64,000 nucleotides of DNA from Panicum virgatum (lineage: Eukaryota; Streptophyta; Magnoliopsida; Poales; Poaceae): contig NC_053139.1 in assembly GCF_016808335.1 (NCBI RefSeq), positions 15,239,819 to 15,303,818 of the forward strand, read 5' to 3'. The notes under the pieces are model-generated. The model was not told the DNA's origin, did no database searches, and was given only the letters and a program-made list of their open reading frames with translations. Positions 1-11,613 of the stretch are shown in pieces. How positions within the stretch are numbered: the first letter of the stretch is position 1; every line of letters begins with the position of its first letter. The position numbers and the translations under genes were made by a program.

Positions 1-611
1 GTTCTTACTACTCACTGGTTCATCAGAAATTAAACTCCACCATGAACTTCGGCCATAATGATAATTGGTACAAGTGTATTGGGGTCAAGAATGCACCTCT
101 TGTGAAAACCCAATGCTATGATAAACTATTTTTGGGTCATTTCAAATTGTTTGTTAAAGAAGCGAAAGTAAATTTTAGTTTCAGTGCCGATTTCTTCAAC
201 ATTTAGGGATATCAGAAATTCCATGGTGAGAAGGTGGGAACCTGCCCCAGTGATGTCGGCGAAATTGTCCCAACCGGCGGGGGCGAAGGCACGATTCATA
301 TCTTGCTTTAGTCCTGTCTTGACGAGGAAGCGGAACTCGAATACCTTGGCATGAGCATAGCTCTGCTATTTCAGCAAGTCGAGGGCTTCCCATTCATAGT
401 CATTTCGGACTACAATTTGCTCAATTTGGGTCAGGACCCTGATGCGCAGCTGGCTTCTGGGGACTGCAGGGACTTCCTCCTCCTCTTGGGATACATTAGT
501 ACAGCGACCTGAGTTGACCGACATGTCATCCCAGGAGAACGCGGAACTCCGCGAGCTCTTTGAACAGGAGGAGAATGCCCTCTTGATCTTGTTCTTGGTG
601 TTGTTCAGCAT
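1..611 (-). pseudogene. ORF2 (Athila ORF1-like) of element A, N-terminal part, broken
   Basis: Begins at an ATG at 609-611 and is open for 81 codons, with a basic, serine-rich start followed by SWDDMSV, an acidic EEEE stretch and RSQLRIRVLTQIEQI. The same order of motifs starts ORF2 of element C at 55995. Downstream the reading frame is broken by stops; the part near 1-250 still aligns with the C copy (LGVKNA-type region and the GW-containing domain). The family is the unclassified plant retrotransposon protein found in the env-like position of Athila elements; its biochemical role is unknown. The assignment rests on homology to C and on resemblance to Athila ORF1 proteins, not on a database search. 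Confidence 0.65.
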
Positions 612-1479
612 TGTTCATGCAAAATGATTAGCACCGCAAAATACCCGAAGGAGAATTAAGATCAAGGGTCAGTGGTTAGTCATTCTTGCGGGGCGTTTAA
701 ACCACCACAAACATTCGTCATTCAGCGCGCCACAATTTTATTGAAGGGAAATATTGTTGGTGTTTTTGGTTTAAAGAAGGTGATTAGGACTAGATTGTCA
801 CCTCACCACTAACTTAATTAACTCTAAATGCTAATAAATTTTATTTATTTTTGGGAGAGCTAGCACTTGAGGCCCTTACTTAATTAGCTCAAAGATCTTA
901 ATTAAGAAAACTCAGAGGGGGAGGGGAGAAACTCGAGCTCGGGCTGGCGCTTGCGTACCAAAGCTGGTGGTGCACTGAGGGAGCTCATCCTCCTTGGATT
1001 TTATTGCCGGGCGTAGAGGGCAGGCTGGCCGGCCTGTGGAAAGCCGGCTGGCCTCTGATCGGTGGCGAGCGTGCCACGGCGGCGGTCTACTCCTCCTAGA
1101 CCTGTTGGTAAATGTGTTCGGTTGGTGACGACAGGATGTGAGCGGCGCAGGGAGGCCGGCCGGCCTACATGGGGCTGAACGGCCTGGCCTCTGTGCGTTC
1201 AGTGCCGTGTCCACCTTCCTTGCTGCATGTGCATGCCAAGCACCTCCATCCACTGCTGCTCCTGGCCATATTAGTGGAAGGGTGGGGCCGGTCGGCCTAG
1301 GTGGGGCCGACCAGCCTAAAATTTGGTCGAAAATTTTCAAACTTTTTTTTGTGAAGTTTTGTTGAATGCAATGGTTCGAAAATTAAACATGCTTTGCTCT
1401 GAAATTAAACATGCTATGCGAACGGTAAAGCAAAAATTTGTGCAAGAAAATAAACTATCCTATATGTAAATGCAAGAAT
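612..1479 (-). promoter_or_regulatory. Spacer between gag-pro and ORF2 of element A with GGCC palindromes and an AT box
   Basis: No gene is visible. The stretch holds a perfect GGCCGGCCGGCC at 1154-1165, a degenerate pair at about 1026-1055 and another at about 1287-1316. On the minus strand an A/T-rich box (AATAAAAT, about 1000-1008) follows the degenerate pair and lies about 390 bp upstream of the ORF2 start. The same arrangement occurs in element C near 56338-56372. It may be a promoter for ORF2, which is inference from position and recurrence. Confidence 0.35.
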
Positions 1480-4015
1480 GGATAAAGTACCATGTACCTC
1501 ATGGCAAGAGATTTGATTTTGAATCCGAAGCAGGACTCTCCATACCTTGGGTTCGTTTGTCATTGTTGGGTGGAGACCCTGACGATGACACCTTCTTTTG
1601 CCACACCTTCTTGGAAGTGGGCTTTGTTTCGACCTCTTTCTTTTCTGATTCTAGAAATTTCTTATGTTGGATTCTTCGCCTCTCATTTCTATGATTGTGA
1701 AGCTTGATCTCCTCCCGAATTCGAAGACTTTCCACGAATTCGAAGAGGGTTTCTATGGAAGGGATAAATGGCTTCTCCGGCTCTTTCTCAGATTTCTTCC
1801 GGTTGAATGATTTGACTTGGGAGCACTACTCAACCTTCGGTTTGAAGGCGAATTTCTCTTTCTACCCATTGATATTGAGCTGAATTTCTCCAGCTCCCAC
1901 ATCAATGTGTGCATTCACTGTACTAAAAAATGGCCTTCCCAAAATGAGAGGCCTCTTGGTGTCGACTTCCATGTCGAGGACGATGAAATCGACGGGGATA
2001 AAGAAGTTCTGGATCCTGACCAGAATGTTCTCTGCGATCTCCGCGGGGTAGCGAACCGATTGATCCGCTAGCTGCAAGCACATGGCAGTAGGGGCAAGCG
2101 CATAATGGTTAAGTTTATCATAAACTACCTTGGGTATGATGCTGACGCTTGCTCCCAAATTGCAAAGAGCGTTGGTGAAGTGTTGGGCTCCGATCGAACA
2201 CGTGATGGTGGGGCATCCTAGGTCCTTCTTCTTCTCCAGGAGAGGATCGAGTATAGCTGCACTACACTCTTCCGTAAGCTGCACGACCTCGGTGGTGGGC
2301 AGAGTCCTCTTGTTTCCAAGAATATCTTTCATATACTTGGCATACATGGGTACCTACATAGCGTCAAGAAGCGGTATGTTGACATAAAACTTCTTTATTG
2401 CCTCGATGAACTTGCCGAATTGGTTGTCGGCCACTGGCTTCCTTATCCGTTCTGGAAATGGTAAGGCAGTCGTATCATGATACTCTCGTGAAGTTCTAGG
2501 GGATTCCACAGTGTCTTCCTGGGTAGCAGAAGTGTTGGATTCGATGGCCTCCTCCTGCACTTCGTCCTCAACTTCAGTACGGCTGGTGGTTACGATCTTC
2601 CGCTGGGTTCCTGCATCCTGTGGAAGAGGTGGCTCTCGCGTGGACTTACCACCGCGCGTAGTCACCACACTAATGTTTTCTTTCGAGGTAACTTCCGGTT
2701 GCCCGGGCAGTTTTCTCGTGTTAACATTAGGACAAGATGAGGCTAGCCGAGCAACTTGAGTTTTTATCATTTTGTTAAAACTCGGCTATTTTTTAATAAC
2801 AAAATTAAAACCCTCTAGTTGAGCGGCCATAGACTCTAAAATTTTATAATTACCTAGAAATTTCTTGCTAATGTTGTCATTAATTTGCTTCTGGCCATAC
2901 ACTAGGCCCTTTAATGTGGGCTGAAAATTGTTATTGAAATTCATACCTTGTTGTTGACTGAAGGGGAGGTTGGGCTTTGAGTTCCAACCCTACTGAGGAC
3001 GAAATCCTGAATTGTTGGAATTGTTGGTCCCAACAAAGTTCACATCCTCCTGAGTTAACGGGCAAACATTGCTCGAGTGCCCAGTCTCGCCACATGTTTC
3101 ACATGTCATTCGAGACTCCATGATTTGGTTGACCTCCTAGTGCGGAGATACCAGCTTTTTCATGAGAAGGTCCATCTTGGTGGCCAGCATATCGACACTA
3201 TCAATCTGGTGAACTCCTTTGGGTCTGGCTGGCTGCCTTTCTCCTTTCCAACTCTGGTTGGAAGCAATCATGTCGCTCAGCATCTTCGCTCTTGCAACAT
3301 CAAGAGAGAGGAAAGAACCACCCGCTGCTGCATCAACGTGGTCCTGAGCTTGCTGAGTCAGGCCATGGAAGAAGTTTTGAATAATCAGCCATTCCTCCAT
3401 GCCATGATGTGGGCATGCTGCAATGTAATCCTGGTGATGTTCCCAGACTTTCGGGATGGTTTCATCTGGGAGTTGTTGAATTCCAGAAATCCTGTTCCAA
3501 AGGGCATTATTGGTCTTGCCTACCGGAAAGTACTTGGCCAGGAATGCATTGGAACAAGCATCCCATGTAGTGAATGCCTCCTTATTGGTGTAGAATCACG
3601 TCTTGGCCTTCCCAAGTAGAGAGAATGGGAACAGCCGAAGATGGGCATTATCCAACGTAGTACCCTTGGGGTTGATAGTACTACTTACTTCCAGGAAGTT
3701 CTGGAGGTGAGCGTTAGCATCTTCATGTCTTTCTGCAGAACGGACTTGCTTGGACCATGTTGACTAGTCCAGTCTTCAACTCAAAGCCATCATTACCGGC
3801 TTGGTCTTGGTTCAGTCCAACAGGAATGTGGTTGCTGGACGGGGCTGAGAACTGACGAAGAGTCTTCTAAGCCATGGGTGATGAAGCTGACGTGGACGTA
3901 GAACCCGAGGGCCAAGTGAGTTTCTTCTGAGGTGGGACGACTCTGCGTCTCATAATTCTACCAATTCTTTCTGGATTCGGATTGAAGTTACTTGGTAGGT
4001 CGAAATCGGTTATGC
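1480..4015 (-). pseudogene. gag-pro: gag-protease of element A, disabled
   Basis: Encodes remains of a Ty3/gypsy capsid/nucleocapsid polyprotein fused to an aspartic protease. Visible blocks on the minus strand: a gag segment (3137-3400) with MEEWLIIQNFFHGL, a zinc-knuckle area near 3050-3110, a linker with KLPGQPEV (2354-2770), and a protease (1862-2347) with SIGAQHFTNALCNLGAS, where the usual catalytic CDLGAS has become CNLGAS, plus the LILGRPFF block. The first ATG equivalent to that of element C is changed to ATA near 4006. A CAG-to-TAG change ends one block just before the protease, and frameshifts separate the others. No polymerase follows. Nearest relative in the window is element C gag-pro (56790-59331). 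Confidence 0.85.
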
Positions 4016-4129
4016 ACTGCTCTGCATCAATCAAGAAGATAGAGAGAGCAAAGATAAGCCCGCTATGGTTAGCAGCGATAAAACAGTATAGTTTATCAAA
4101 CTATTCAACGATATCTTGAGCCAATTGCT

Positions 4130-4147
4130 TCCTTAGCAATGGCGCCA
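4130..4147 (-). other. PBS of element A (tRNA-Asp type)
   Basis: On the minus strand the sequence starts TGGCGCCATTGC, close to the tRNA-Asp-complementary PBS known from Athila-type plant elements (TGGCGCCGTTGCCGG). It begins 8 bp inside the 5' LTR end at 4156. Confidence 0.75.
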
Positions 4148-4155
4148 GAAATGCT

Positions 4156-5865
4156 TGTTGGCGTTTCTTATGCCCAATAGAATATTAATTCCGCAAGCAC
4201 ACAGAATCACCGCTGTAGCACTTCACCTTGGAGTATCCCAGGGTATCATAATTTTCCTCAGGGAAGCACTATGGTAAAGAGGCTATCGTAAATCGTGAAT
4301 TGGAATGACAACCGTACTGATTTAGTCAACCAACAAACTTGACGGGGGTAAGCCAGATAGTTAGATAAGATAATGGCTAGTCAATGACCGAGTGACACAC
4401 TGGAGACTCAACACTTTAGAGAGGTAGAGCTGGGAGGACAACGAGCGAGAAAAGAAACCTGATACACTTCTGAACTATCGAGCTAGCCTCTCAAGATCAG
4501 ACTTAACCTCTAACTAGCTAATGGGAACCTAGAGCTTACTTTGGCGGCCTCAAGGGAGGACTGAGAATGAGATGAGAAGGGAGTCCAATGGCAGTCGGCA
4601 ACTACTGCTATGAAAACACCCGAACGTAGTGGACTACAAAGGATGGACAGGGTTGTCACCACCTGCCGCCGACCACAGCAGTACTGTCGGGTGGAACACA
4701 CTTTATAGCTAACACTGAGCTGAGATACCACGTCCATACTCAGTGTTAGGATTTCTCTTGAGGCCTTCAAAAGAAATTCCCCTCAACCTAGAGAACTAAC
4801 TTGAGCCCTCTAGTCCGGGCGAGAAAACCCATAAGGTAAGATCCCGATAAATGAGCAATATAACTTAGCCTAATTCTAAAGGAAAACTTACTTCCGTGCA
4901 CAAGCTGAACACTCAGACTTGAGAAGATAAATAAATGTGGAAAGTAAAGCTGACTCAGATAAATAAAGAAGATAACTTATATTAATAAAGTTGAAACAAA
5001 GATACAAGAGCTATACCAGACTTCCGACGACTCCAGAATCCCGAGACAAGCTCGACTCGACTCTAACTCCCAAGCTACTAACCTACCCTAGAAAGTAAAG
5101 TAAAGAGAGAAAAGCTCCTTTGGTGTTAGTGTGTTACAAGTGATGGATGGGGGTTCTATTTATGGTGCTCCATGGTCGGTTCCTGGCTGGTAAACTAGTT
5201 GGCATTAGTGGTAAGCAACTGCGGCGGTTGTGCTTAACTTCCACATGAAGCCTGAACTTGTGACGCTGCAGAGTGGGGCTGGCCAGCCGGCTTGGGCTTG
5301 TGGCCACGTGGCCACCGCCTTCTCCTGGATGTCTCTGATCTTCTCCTGGGGTCGGTGTTAGTTGCTTAGGACCAACCCAACCACGTGCTAGGCCAGCCGG
5401 CCTGAGGGAGGCCGGTCGGCCTGGCTCTAGCTCATCTTGGCCCTCCGTTGCACCGACGTTGTCCATCCATGGTTGTGATTGTCCCAAGGTGTTGGATCAC
5501 TGATTTGTGTCTGAGTTTGTGCTGAGTTGTGGGTCCTTTGATCCATGTCAAGGCCTTTTGGTTCATTCGATCAAACCAACCTTCAATCCATGGTTTAGAG
5601 GCAATGTTGACATGTCATTGTGCCCCTAGATCGAAGACATGACCACGTATGTGGGGGTGCCAGGCCGACCGGCCTAGGATAGGCTGGTCAGCCTAGGTTT
5701 TTACCCAATTTCCTTAAATTTTAGGACAAGTTCTCCTGAAATCAAAATTGATCCAAAACTTGTAGAACTCGTTAGAAATAAACAAAATATTAATGGAACA
5801 AAGTGTAAAGCTCATTTTATTCCCGAGAAGTTGACGGTCAAAATGCTAGATAATGGCCGTAAACA
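4156..5865 (-). repeat. 5' LTR of element A (1710 bp)
   Basis: Begins TGTTGGCG and ends with a mutated copy of the family terminus (GTAAACA in place of GTCAACA). Its length agrees with the 1713-bp 5' LTR of element C. A minus-strand TATA-like box lies at about 5157-5166. Degenerate GGCC-type palindromes occur near 5281, 5395 and 5660. Confidence 0.85.
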
Positions 5866-6135
5866 CCCGGCCTTGTCCTAAGTCGGTTGCACCTACAGGT
5901 GGACCCTTTGATCCATGTGAGCCTGAATCTTGCGCTCTAATTGGTTGACGTATTTTGCCTTAGATCATAGTGTGCTTGTAACCTGCATTTCTGCTCAATT
6001 TCCAATATTGCATATTTTTCCAAGGCATATTGGGTTTTGGCATTATTTCAGATATAAATACGTGTAAGAAATGCAAACTCTCTTGATTTTCTGATCAAAC
6101 TGACGCTTGGAAACGGTCTTTAGCAAGCGTCAATA
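5866..6135 (-). repeat. 3' LTR fragment of element F
   Basis: The 270 bp to the right of element A end in GCGTCAATA, probably a decayed GTCAACA LTR terminus, directly followed by a PPT. The rest of this LTR was separated by the insertion of element A and lies outside the window or is lost. Confidence 0.6.
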
Positions 6136-6613
6136 AGATCCCCCAAGCTGTCCTTTGCTCATCCCGAGCAAAGCAGGACAAATCAGGTTGTTGATCAGAA
6201 AATCACTCTGAATCTTACCTCCTCATTGTCTCGTAACCCACAACAGAGTTATCCTCCTAGAAATATGAATAAGTTGGTTTACTTACTTTTGCCTTTATTC
6301 CTTACTCATCTATGGGGCTTGTAGCTTCTCCTCGTTTTGGGCTGTTGAGAGTTAGAACAGTGCATAGAACAATACTCACCCATTCATAGATCAACAATCC
6401 ATCTGGAGATTTTTGTTTTAAGTTTTTGAAATCAAGACTAAGTTCCTCGAATGATTCCCTCGCTCAATGTGTATAGAATCTTACCAGGGCATTTCCTTCC
6501 TATTTGCTTCCTACTAAAGATTAAGCTTTTGTGGGGCTCATGGTAGGGTAAGAATAAGGCATACTTGCATTTCATATATTGTAAAGTCAAAGAGCAGATT
6601 CATGGAGAAACAA
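6136..6613 (-). mobile_element. Element F, PPT and 3' non-coding region (left part)
   Basis: Starts with a C-rich PPT complement (6139-6144) and a perfect 8-bp stem-loop, CTTTGCTC ... GAGCAAAG, at 6153-6173. The remainder is non-coding but aligns by eye with the 3' non-coding region of element K (49208-49650). It stops at the TSD of solo LTR E and resumes at 41371 without loss, which establishes that E is inserted here. Confidence 0.75.
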
Positions 6614-6618
6614 GTCAT
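6614..6618. repeat. TSD of solo LTR E (left)
   Basis: GTCAT, repeated at 41366-41370 at the other end of E, nearly 35 kb away. Confidence 0.85.
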
Positions 6619-7073
6619 TGTGGCAGTCCCGCCTAAATTAATCCGTCTTAAGTGCTCTAACCATAACCGAAACGGTAACTAGGGTTAACACGCACTTAAA
6701 ATAGAGTAATCCGGCAGTGCTATCGAGTAAAATCCCGATTAAACCAGTTGAAACAGGATCGACAAAGCAGTCCAGAGAATGTAACATTCCACAAATTTTA
6801 CAGTATAGAGTATGAAAACTGATTGTTATTATTACAAACCGAGTTTGAATTTATAAAAGTACACTAGAGTTCAAGTTTGACGAAAACCGAACGATAGTCT
6901 AGTGTCGAAACCAGACGTCGTGATGAAGGCCGTACATGACGTCAACCGTAACCTCCGATGTACCACCTAAAAAACAAAGCCACAAGCAAGGCTGAGTATA
7001 CTAATACTCAGCAAGGCTTACCCGACTAAGGTTATACTTAGCCCTTAATCTAGACATGTAAGGCTTTTGGCTT
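6619..7073 (-). repeat. Solo LTR E, segment 1
   Basis: LTR end, with the CTGAGTATAC TAATACTCAG palindrome near 6990-7009. It stops at the truncated B LTR. About 150-200 bp expected from comparison with D are missing between this segment and segment 2, so the B insertion end was eroded here. Confidence 0.75.
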
Positions 7074-7814
7074 ACTCCGACGTGGCCTTCCTTGCAAGGT
7101 TCCCACGTCGGCTAGGGCAAACCCTAGACAACTAGCACGACCCTCGGCTCTCCGAGAGGTGTCCCTCTATCTTCTCTGCTCCTTGGCGTCGTCTCCCGAA
7201 TTGATCTCTGCGTGAACCTTGGGGAGGGGTCTTTAAATAGCCTCAGGGAACCCTCGGTCAAAGGGAGGTCGAACCAACCTAAAAAAGGGCTGGGCCGGCC
7301 TGGCTCTTTCCTTCGCCGGCTCGTGTTCATCTTTCTCCCTAAGTCTCCTGGAATCTTCTAGAGTTTATGTCTTTCACGATTGCACCCCATTAGACGTCGT
7401 TATCTTCGAGATTTCTTCGAGGAGAAGGATAGGATGGAAAATCCTTCCTTAAATATCTCTTTGCTTTGCTTAGCTCCGAAGTATCTTGATCTTATCTTGT
7501 GGGCTTTGTCTTTTGGGCTTCATTGGAGGGTGGATGTGCATGAACGGGCCTCTAATCATCATGGCCTTCGATCCATTGTTCGTGCTTTGGCCTTTGTCTT
7601 TCTTCGTGTCATCGCGTGATCGTGGGCCTCGCCATTTCATGCTCCAAAATTGGTCAAAAACCTGCAAAAACGAAGTACCTCCAAAATATATGTGCAAATG
7701 CAAAAACGACCAATAATTGGGCCGAGGTTAAGATGGTTAGTGATTCTGATATTAAATTCATGCCATTATCAAAGTTAAACAGGGGATAAAATGGATACTT
7801 AAGGAGCGCCAACA
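7074..7814 (-). repeat. B1 3' LTR, truncated at left
   Basis: Aligns with 13390-14157 and 22530-23297. About 680 bp of the LTR are missing at the left junction with E. It ends AGGAGCGCCAACA at 7814. The minus-strand TATA-like box lies near 7230-7240. The paired GGCC palindrome of the full LTRs is reduced to one copy near 7294, so a short deletion has removed its partner. Confidence 0.85.
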
Positions 7815-7850
7815 TTCCCCCCATGCTTAAACCTTGCTCGTCCTCGACTA
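7815..7850 (-). other. PPT of B1 with adjacent stem-loop
   Basis: The minus-strand GGGGGG tract abuts the LTR end at 7814, as plus-strand priming requires. Next to it is an imperfect version of the stem with a TCCT loop seen beside the PPT in other elements. Confidence 0.8.
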
Positions 7851-8621
7851 AGTCTTTGATAAAAAATCAGCGCTGCCTTTCAGTGTCCAATCCCTGCACT
7901 TGATCATACATGAGAAAACACAATGCTCCCAAAAAAAATATTTTGCAGTTAATAGTTCAAGTTGTAACCAGCTTTTTCAATGTGGAAGGTAGATACAAGT
8001 TAAATGCTTCCCCACAATTATTAAGCACATGCTCTCAAAATTAAACAAGTCTCAGAATTAAGAAAGTAAGTTCCATAAGTAATGCTAAACCAAGATCAAT
8101 AATTCAAACCTTATTGCAATTTGCTCTTGGAAACTCTCAGCTCATCTTGTCTCTCAATCTTGCTAGAACTCTCTCCTTTCTTTCTCTCATATATATGTGT
8201 GAGGCTTTATCTGGAGCTCTGGAAAGGTTAGTCCTAACAAAAGATATTATAGTCAAGATATTATCAAAACAAGAAATACTTCTTATGGATTTACCGAGAC
8301 TCGTCAAAAAGACCATTGGAAAATAATTTCTTTGTGGAGAGGGAGAGAATGGAACACACACTTTAGATGGTGGACATGTGCAAATGGCAACGGTTGATCC
8401 CAAGGCACGACTAAAGTCCTTGTTATCGGATTGCACATGGTTGGAATAATTGAGTATAGAATAATCTTCAAAGTACCTGGAGTTTAATGAAGCTAAAGGA
8501 ACCGGGGAGCTTTTCATGATCATTCATTTCATTTTTTTTTCTTTTTCTTTTCTCTCTTCCTCTTTTTTTTTCTTTCTTTTTGCTCCTCAGAACCATTGGC
8601 AACACAATGCACTTACTCCAC

Positions 8622-8659
8622 CTCCCCCCATGCTTGAACGTTTGCTTGTCCTCAAGCAA
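8622..8659 (-). other. Second PPT-like module with perfect hairpin (B1)
   Basis: A C6 tract followed by ATGCTTGAAC and the hairpin TTGCTTG-TCCT-CAAGCAA (8642-8659). It copies the layout of the PPT-LTR junction but lies about 810 bp inside the element. The B2 copy is at 14952-14990. Confidence 0.55.
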
Positions 8660-8784
8660 TGAAGTGATAATAACTTGATGGAGTGAGTGCACAAAACCTT
8701 TATCAATTCTCTGGACTTAACTTTGGAATTCAAGGGAGCATCTCCCTATGAAAGATTGAAGCCAACAGAGGAGGAAAAGGGGCA

Positions 8785-8819
8785 GGCCGGCCGGCCTAGG
8801 GGTGTTGGGCCGGCCGGCC
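8785..8819. repeat. Paired GGCCGGCCGGCC palindrome, B1 3' region
   Basis: Two perfect 12-bp palindromes at 8785-8796 and 8808-8819, 23 bp start to start. The B2 equivalent at 15116-15150 has the same spacing with the first base of each unit changed. Confidence 0.8.
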
Positions 8820-9684
8820 TACTGCCTGTAGGCCTCCACTTCTTTGGATTTTTCTTCTGCGAACTCTTTGATGCTTCCCAAGCTTATGTTTTACTGAATT
8901 TTGCTCTTGATTCCACTGTTTTGCCGTCGAAATAAATATATACTCAATATATAGGTTGTGGTTAAGGAGGTGTTTCACAAAAATATGTTTTTGGTTAAGT
9001 GTGGATATCCAACAAGTTTTGCGATGTTCCCAGTATAGAAACTCACAATGCATTGATAGAATGGCTAACAAAAGAGAGATACGCAAAAATACGGAATGAT
9101 CAGCTTCTTAGTCTCGTACCAAAGAAGATAAATCCTGAATTAATTCACCTGAAAATAATTCTTGCTCTAAGGTTTGTTATGATATATCATTTAGCCTTGT
9201 AGAAGGGTAGAGCAATTGCAAAAGGTATCATTGACAAGGTTAGCTCAAAATTAAATCCAAATTAAATTTTCCTTGACAAGCTTAAGTTGAGAGCAAGAAT
9301 AAAAGATATGGGTCTTAATTTATCATAACCTCCACAATTGAATTAGCCGGCATTTAATTAATTTTCAGATCATGTTAGAGAGAGCATTAGTTTAATCATG
9401 CATAAACCAAGCACAAGAAAGTAGACAAAGCGGCAACGATCATCATATTTTAACATGGCACAAACTTTCTATCATCATTACTAACCGTAACATTAAAGCG
9501 TGGGTGATGCATTTATTTATCATGGTGATGAAAACAAAAGAAAACAATTTGCACACATGCTGAAAAATAAAAACAGAAAATTGCTACGCACACACAAGCT
9601 TTCACACATGCTGAAAATAAATGAAAAGAAATAGAAAAATTCAAACCACACGTGCGAGCATTTTATTCATGGTCTTGCCGTCGA

Positions 9685-11344
9685 TCACTCTCCTTGATTG
9701 GCTCTTGCGTTGTATCCTTGGTCATAATACTGCTGAAATGCTCCTCCATTAAATTGTTTCGGTGGCGCCAGGCCTAGAAGTCCCATTTGATATGCAATTC
9801 CCGCAGTTCCATCTTCTAGTTGGGTTGTATGCCTCCGGATGGCGTCTATATCTTCCATGTTTCTTCTCGCATAGGCACCCATGATTCTCATTCCTTGTTC
9901 CGGTTGAGGGAGGTCAAAATATTGTGCTCCAAATGACGGGTCGGGCATCTCTCCTTGATATGACGAGGGTGGGTAGCTGTAGTTGCTAAACGGTGGGGGC
10001 GCCGCCGCAGCATGCCCGCATGCTTGTTCTTGGCTTCCTTCCCATTGACTCATCCATCCTTGCGGGTATCCTTGTCCACTTGATGCACTTTGAAATTCAT
10101 TCCTCTAATAAGCGGAACTTGGCGGTGGAAGGTTTACTTCCAAGTCTTCTTGTTGTGCCGATGCCGATGTTCCTTCAATTAACCTTTCTCTTTTTGATTT
10201 CTTCACCTTTTTTCCAATATTTTCAACTCGCCAATCAGTCCTCCCTCTTGCAAATAATTTCAGTCTTTGATCGGGGAGGGAAATATCCATCTCAGAAATA
10301 GTGAATCGCTTCTTTTCATCCCCTCCGATATAATGGCCTTGCGTCAAATGTTCAATCCCAATATCTCTTCCCGGGACATAATATTTTTGGATCACTCGTA
10401 ACCTCGGATTCATGGCTCGGGCTATCATTGTGAGATAACACCCCGAACCAACTTCTCCCGTACCGGATGATGCTTCACAAATCCACCTTTCAACCATGAT
10501 GTAGGTGGGATCAATCACTTGTTTCTTCACCAATGCAGCATACATCCAATTTAATTCTTGGTCGGTGACCTTCGATTCTCTCATCCTCCCGAGAATTCTC
10601 TTGCTCAACCAAGAGTGGAATATTTGGAGGGTCACATTACTTATATTTTTCCTTTGGCGGTTGACGTCTTTTGCTATTTTTGTCCAAAATTCATCAAGCT
10701 CTCCATCTTCAACTTGCACCATTTCATATGCATTACTTTTGAATCCGAGCAAACTTCCTATTTCTCCATAGGTGATTACTTTCTCTTCATTCTTGAGCCA
10801 AAATTTTAGACATGGAACTTCTTCATCATCCACCACTTCCGTTGATTTTTCTAATGTCATGAACATCTCAAGAGCCACTTCTTCTTGCATATCTACCGTG
10901 ACACCGTCGGAAAATAACTTCCAACCGATGTTCTCCAAGAGCTCATAGATGTCATGATGAAATCCCAGCTTCACCAATGCTTCATCATCAAAATCATAAT
11001 TTTCTCGTAGTCTTCCCTTCATGAACTTGAGCCTTTCTTCTTCTTCCTTCGACAAGATAATAAACCCATATTTTGAATTCTTGGGATTGTATGGTGGTGG
11101 TGTGGATGACCTTTGTCGAACGCCATGGAGGAGGTGGCATCCCTTCGGTGAATCGCATGGAGGAGCTTCTCGGGTCTCTCATCCCACCAAGGAGCAGCAT
11201 GTCGCTCCTCGGTGCAGGGTTGTCTTCCTCCATGCTTCGCGGAGACTCGGAGACCGAGTGCCTCCGCGAAGAACTTGCCGATGCGTCGGATGTTGATGAA
11301 CGCGTCCTTATCCTCCCGGCGATGAACTTCATGAGGCCACTCAT
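9685..11344 (-). pseudogene. ORF2 of B1 (Athila ORF1-like protein), frameshifted and nonsense-mutated
   Basis: About 550 codons on the minus strand. The first good ATG is at 11342-11344 (MSGLMKFIAG). A serine/arginine-rich N-terminal tail is followed by a frameshift near 11110, then a long block (10105-11055) with FHHDIYELLENIGWKLF, VALEMFMTLEKS, LLGFKSNAYEM and a basic KKVKKSKRE stretch. A TGG-to-TAG stop near 10107 separates the C-terminal part (9685-10053), rich in Pro, Tyr and Gln, with PSFGAQYFDLPQPEQG. It sits between gag-pro and the PPT, the env-like position. It resembles Athila ORF1 / plant transposon-associated proteins of unknown role; I see no signal peptide or membrane span. B2 carries the same protein with different lesions. 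Confidence 0.75.
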
Positions 11345-11585
11345 GGTGACTCCTTGATGCACACACTCAAAAACAAACACACCGGGGTTTTCTTGCCGGC
11401 GGGAGAACAATATATCCAAGAGTGGAACAAACTAGGAATTGTGGTGAATTTTTTGAGATTTTTGGAGTAGATTTTGGTGGACGAATTTTTTATGGCCCCA
11501 ACTGATGTTTTTGGGCGAGGAACTTGAAGAACATAAGTAAGGAACTGAGTGAGGAGTATACCTGCCAAAGGGGAGCACCAGAGGG

Positions 11586-11613
11586 GTTAAATAGGGGCCA
11601 GACCGGCCGGCCT
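11586..11613 (-). promoter_or_regulatory. Putative internal promoter upstream of ORF2 (B1)
   Basis: Minus-strand CTATTTAAC (11586-11594) lies 242 bp upstream of the ORF2 ATG and directly downstream of a GGCC-type palindrome (about 11602-11613, one base off perfect). The spacing is the same in B2. Function is inferred. Confidence 0.4.

Larger units (their letters stand above)
1..5865 (-). mobile_element. Element A: Athila-like Ty3/gypsy, non-autonomous, 3' part outside window
   Basis: Minus-strand LTR retrotransposon whose 3' end lies beyond the left edge. Reading from right to left it shows a 5' LTR (4156-5865), a tRNA-Asp-type PBS (4130-4147), gag-protease remains (about 1480-4015), a GC-rich spacer, and the start of ORF2 (1-611). 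The order and sequence match the complete element C at 51640-61182. There is no reverse transcriptase, RNase H or integrase between protease and ORF2, so it is a non-autonomous member. It is inserted in the 3' LTR of element F: F sequence begins directly after 5865. The TSD partner is not visible. Confidence 0.85.
7851..9684 (-). mobile_element. B1 3' non-coding region
   Basis: No gene is visible. It carries a second PPT-like module (8622-8659), a pyrimidine tract (8530-8580) and a pair of GGCCGGCCGGCC palindromes (8785-8796 and 8808-8819). The region is repeated in B2 (14158-16016). Short open frames here are not conserved as proteins. Confidence 0.7.

Noticed and set aside
3077..3619. A 180-codon plus-strand frame opposite element A gag
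   Set aside because: Antisense shadow of gag; the minus strand carries the recognisable gag motifs.
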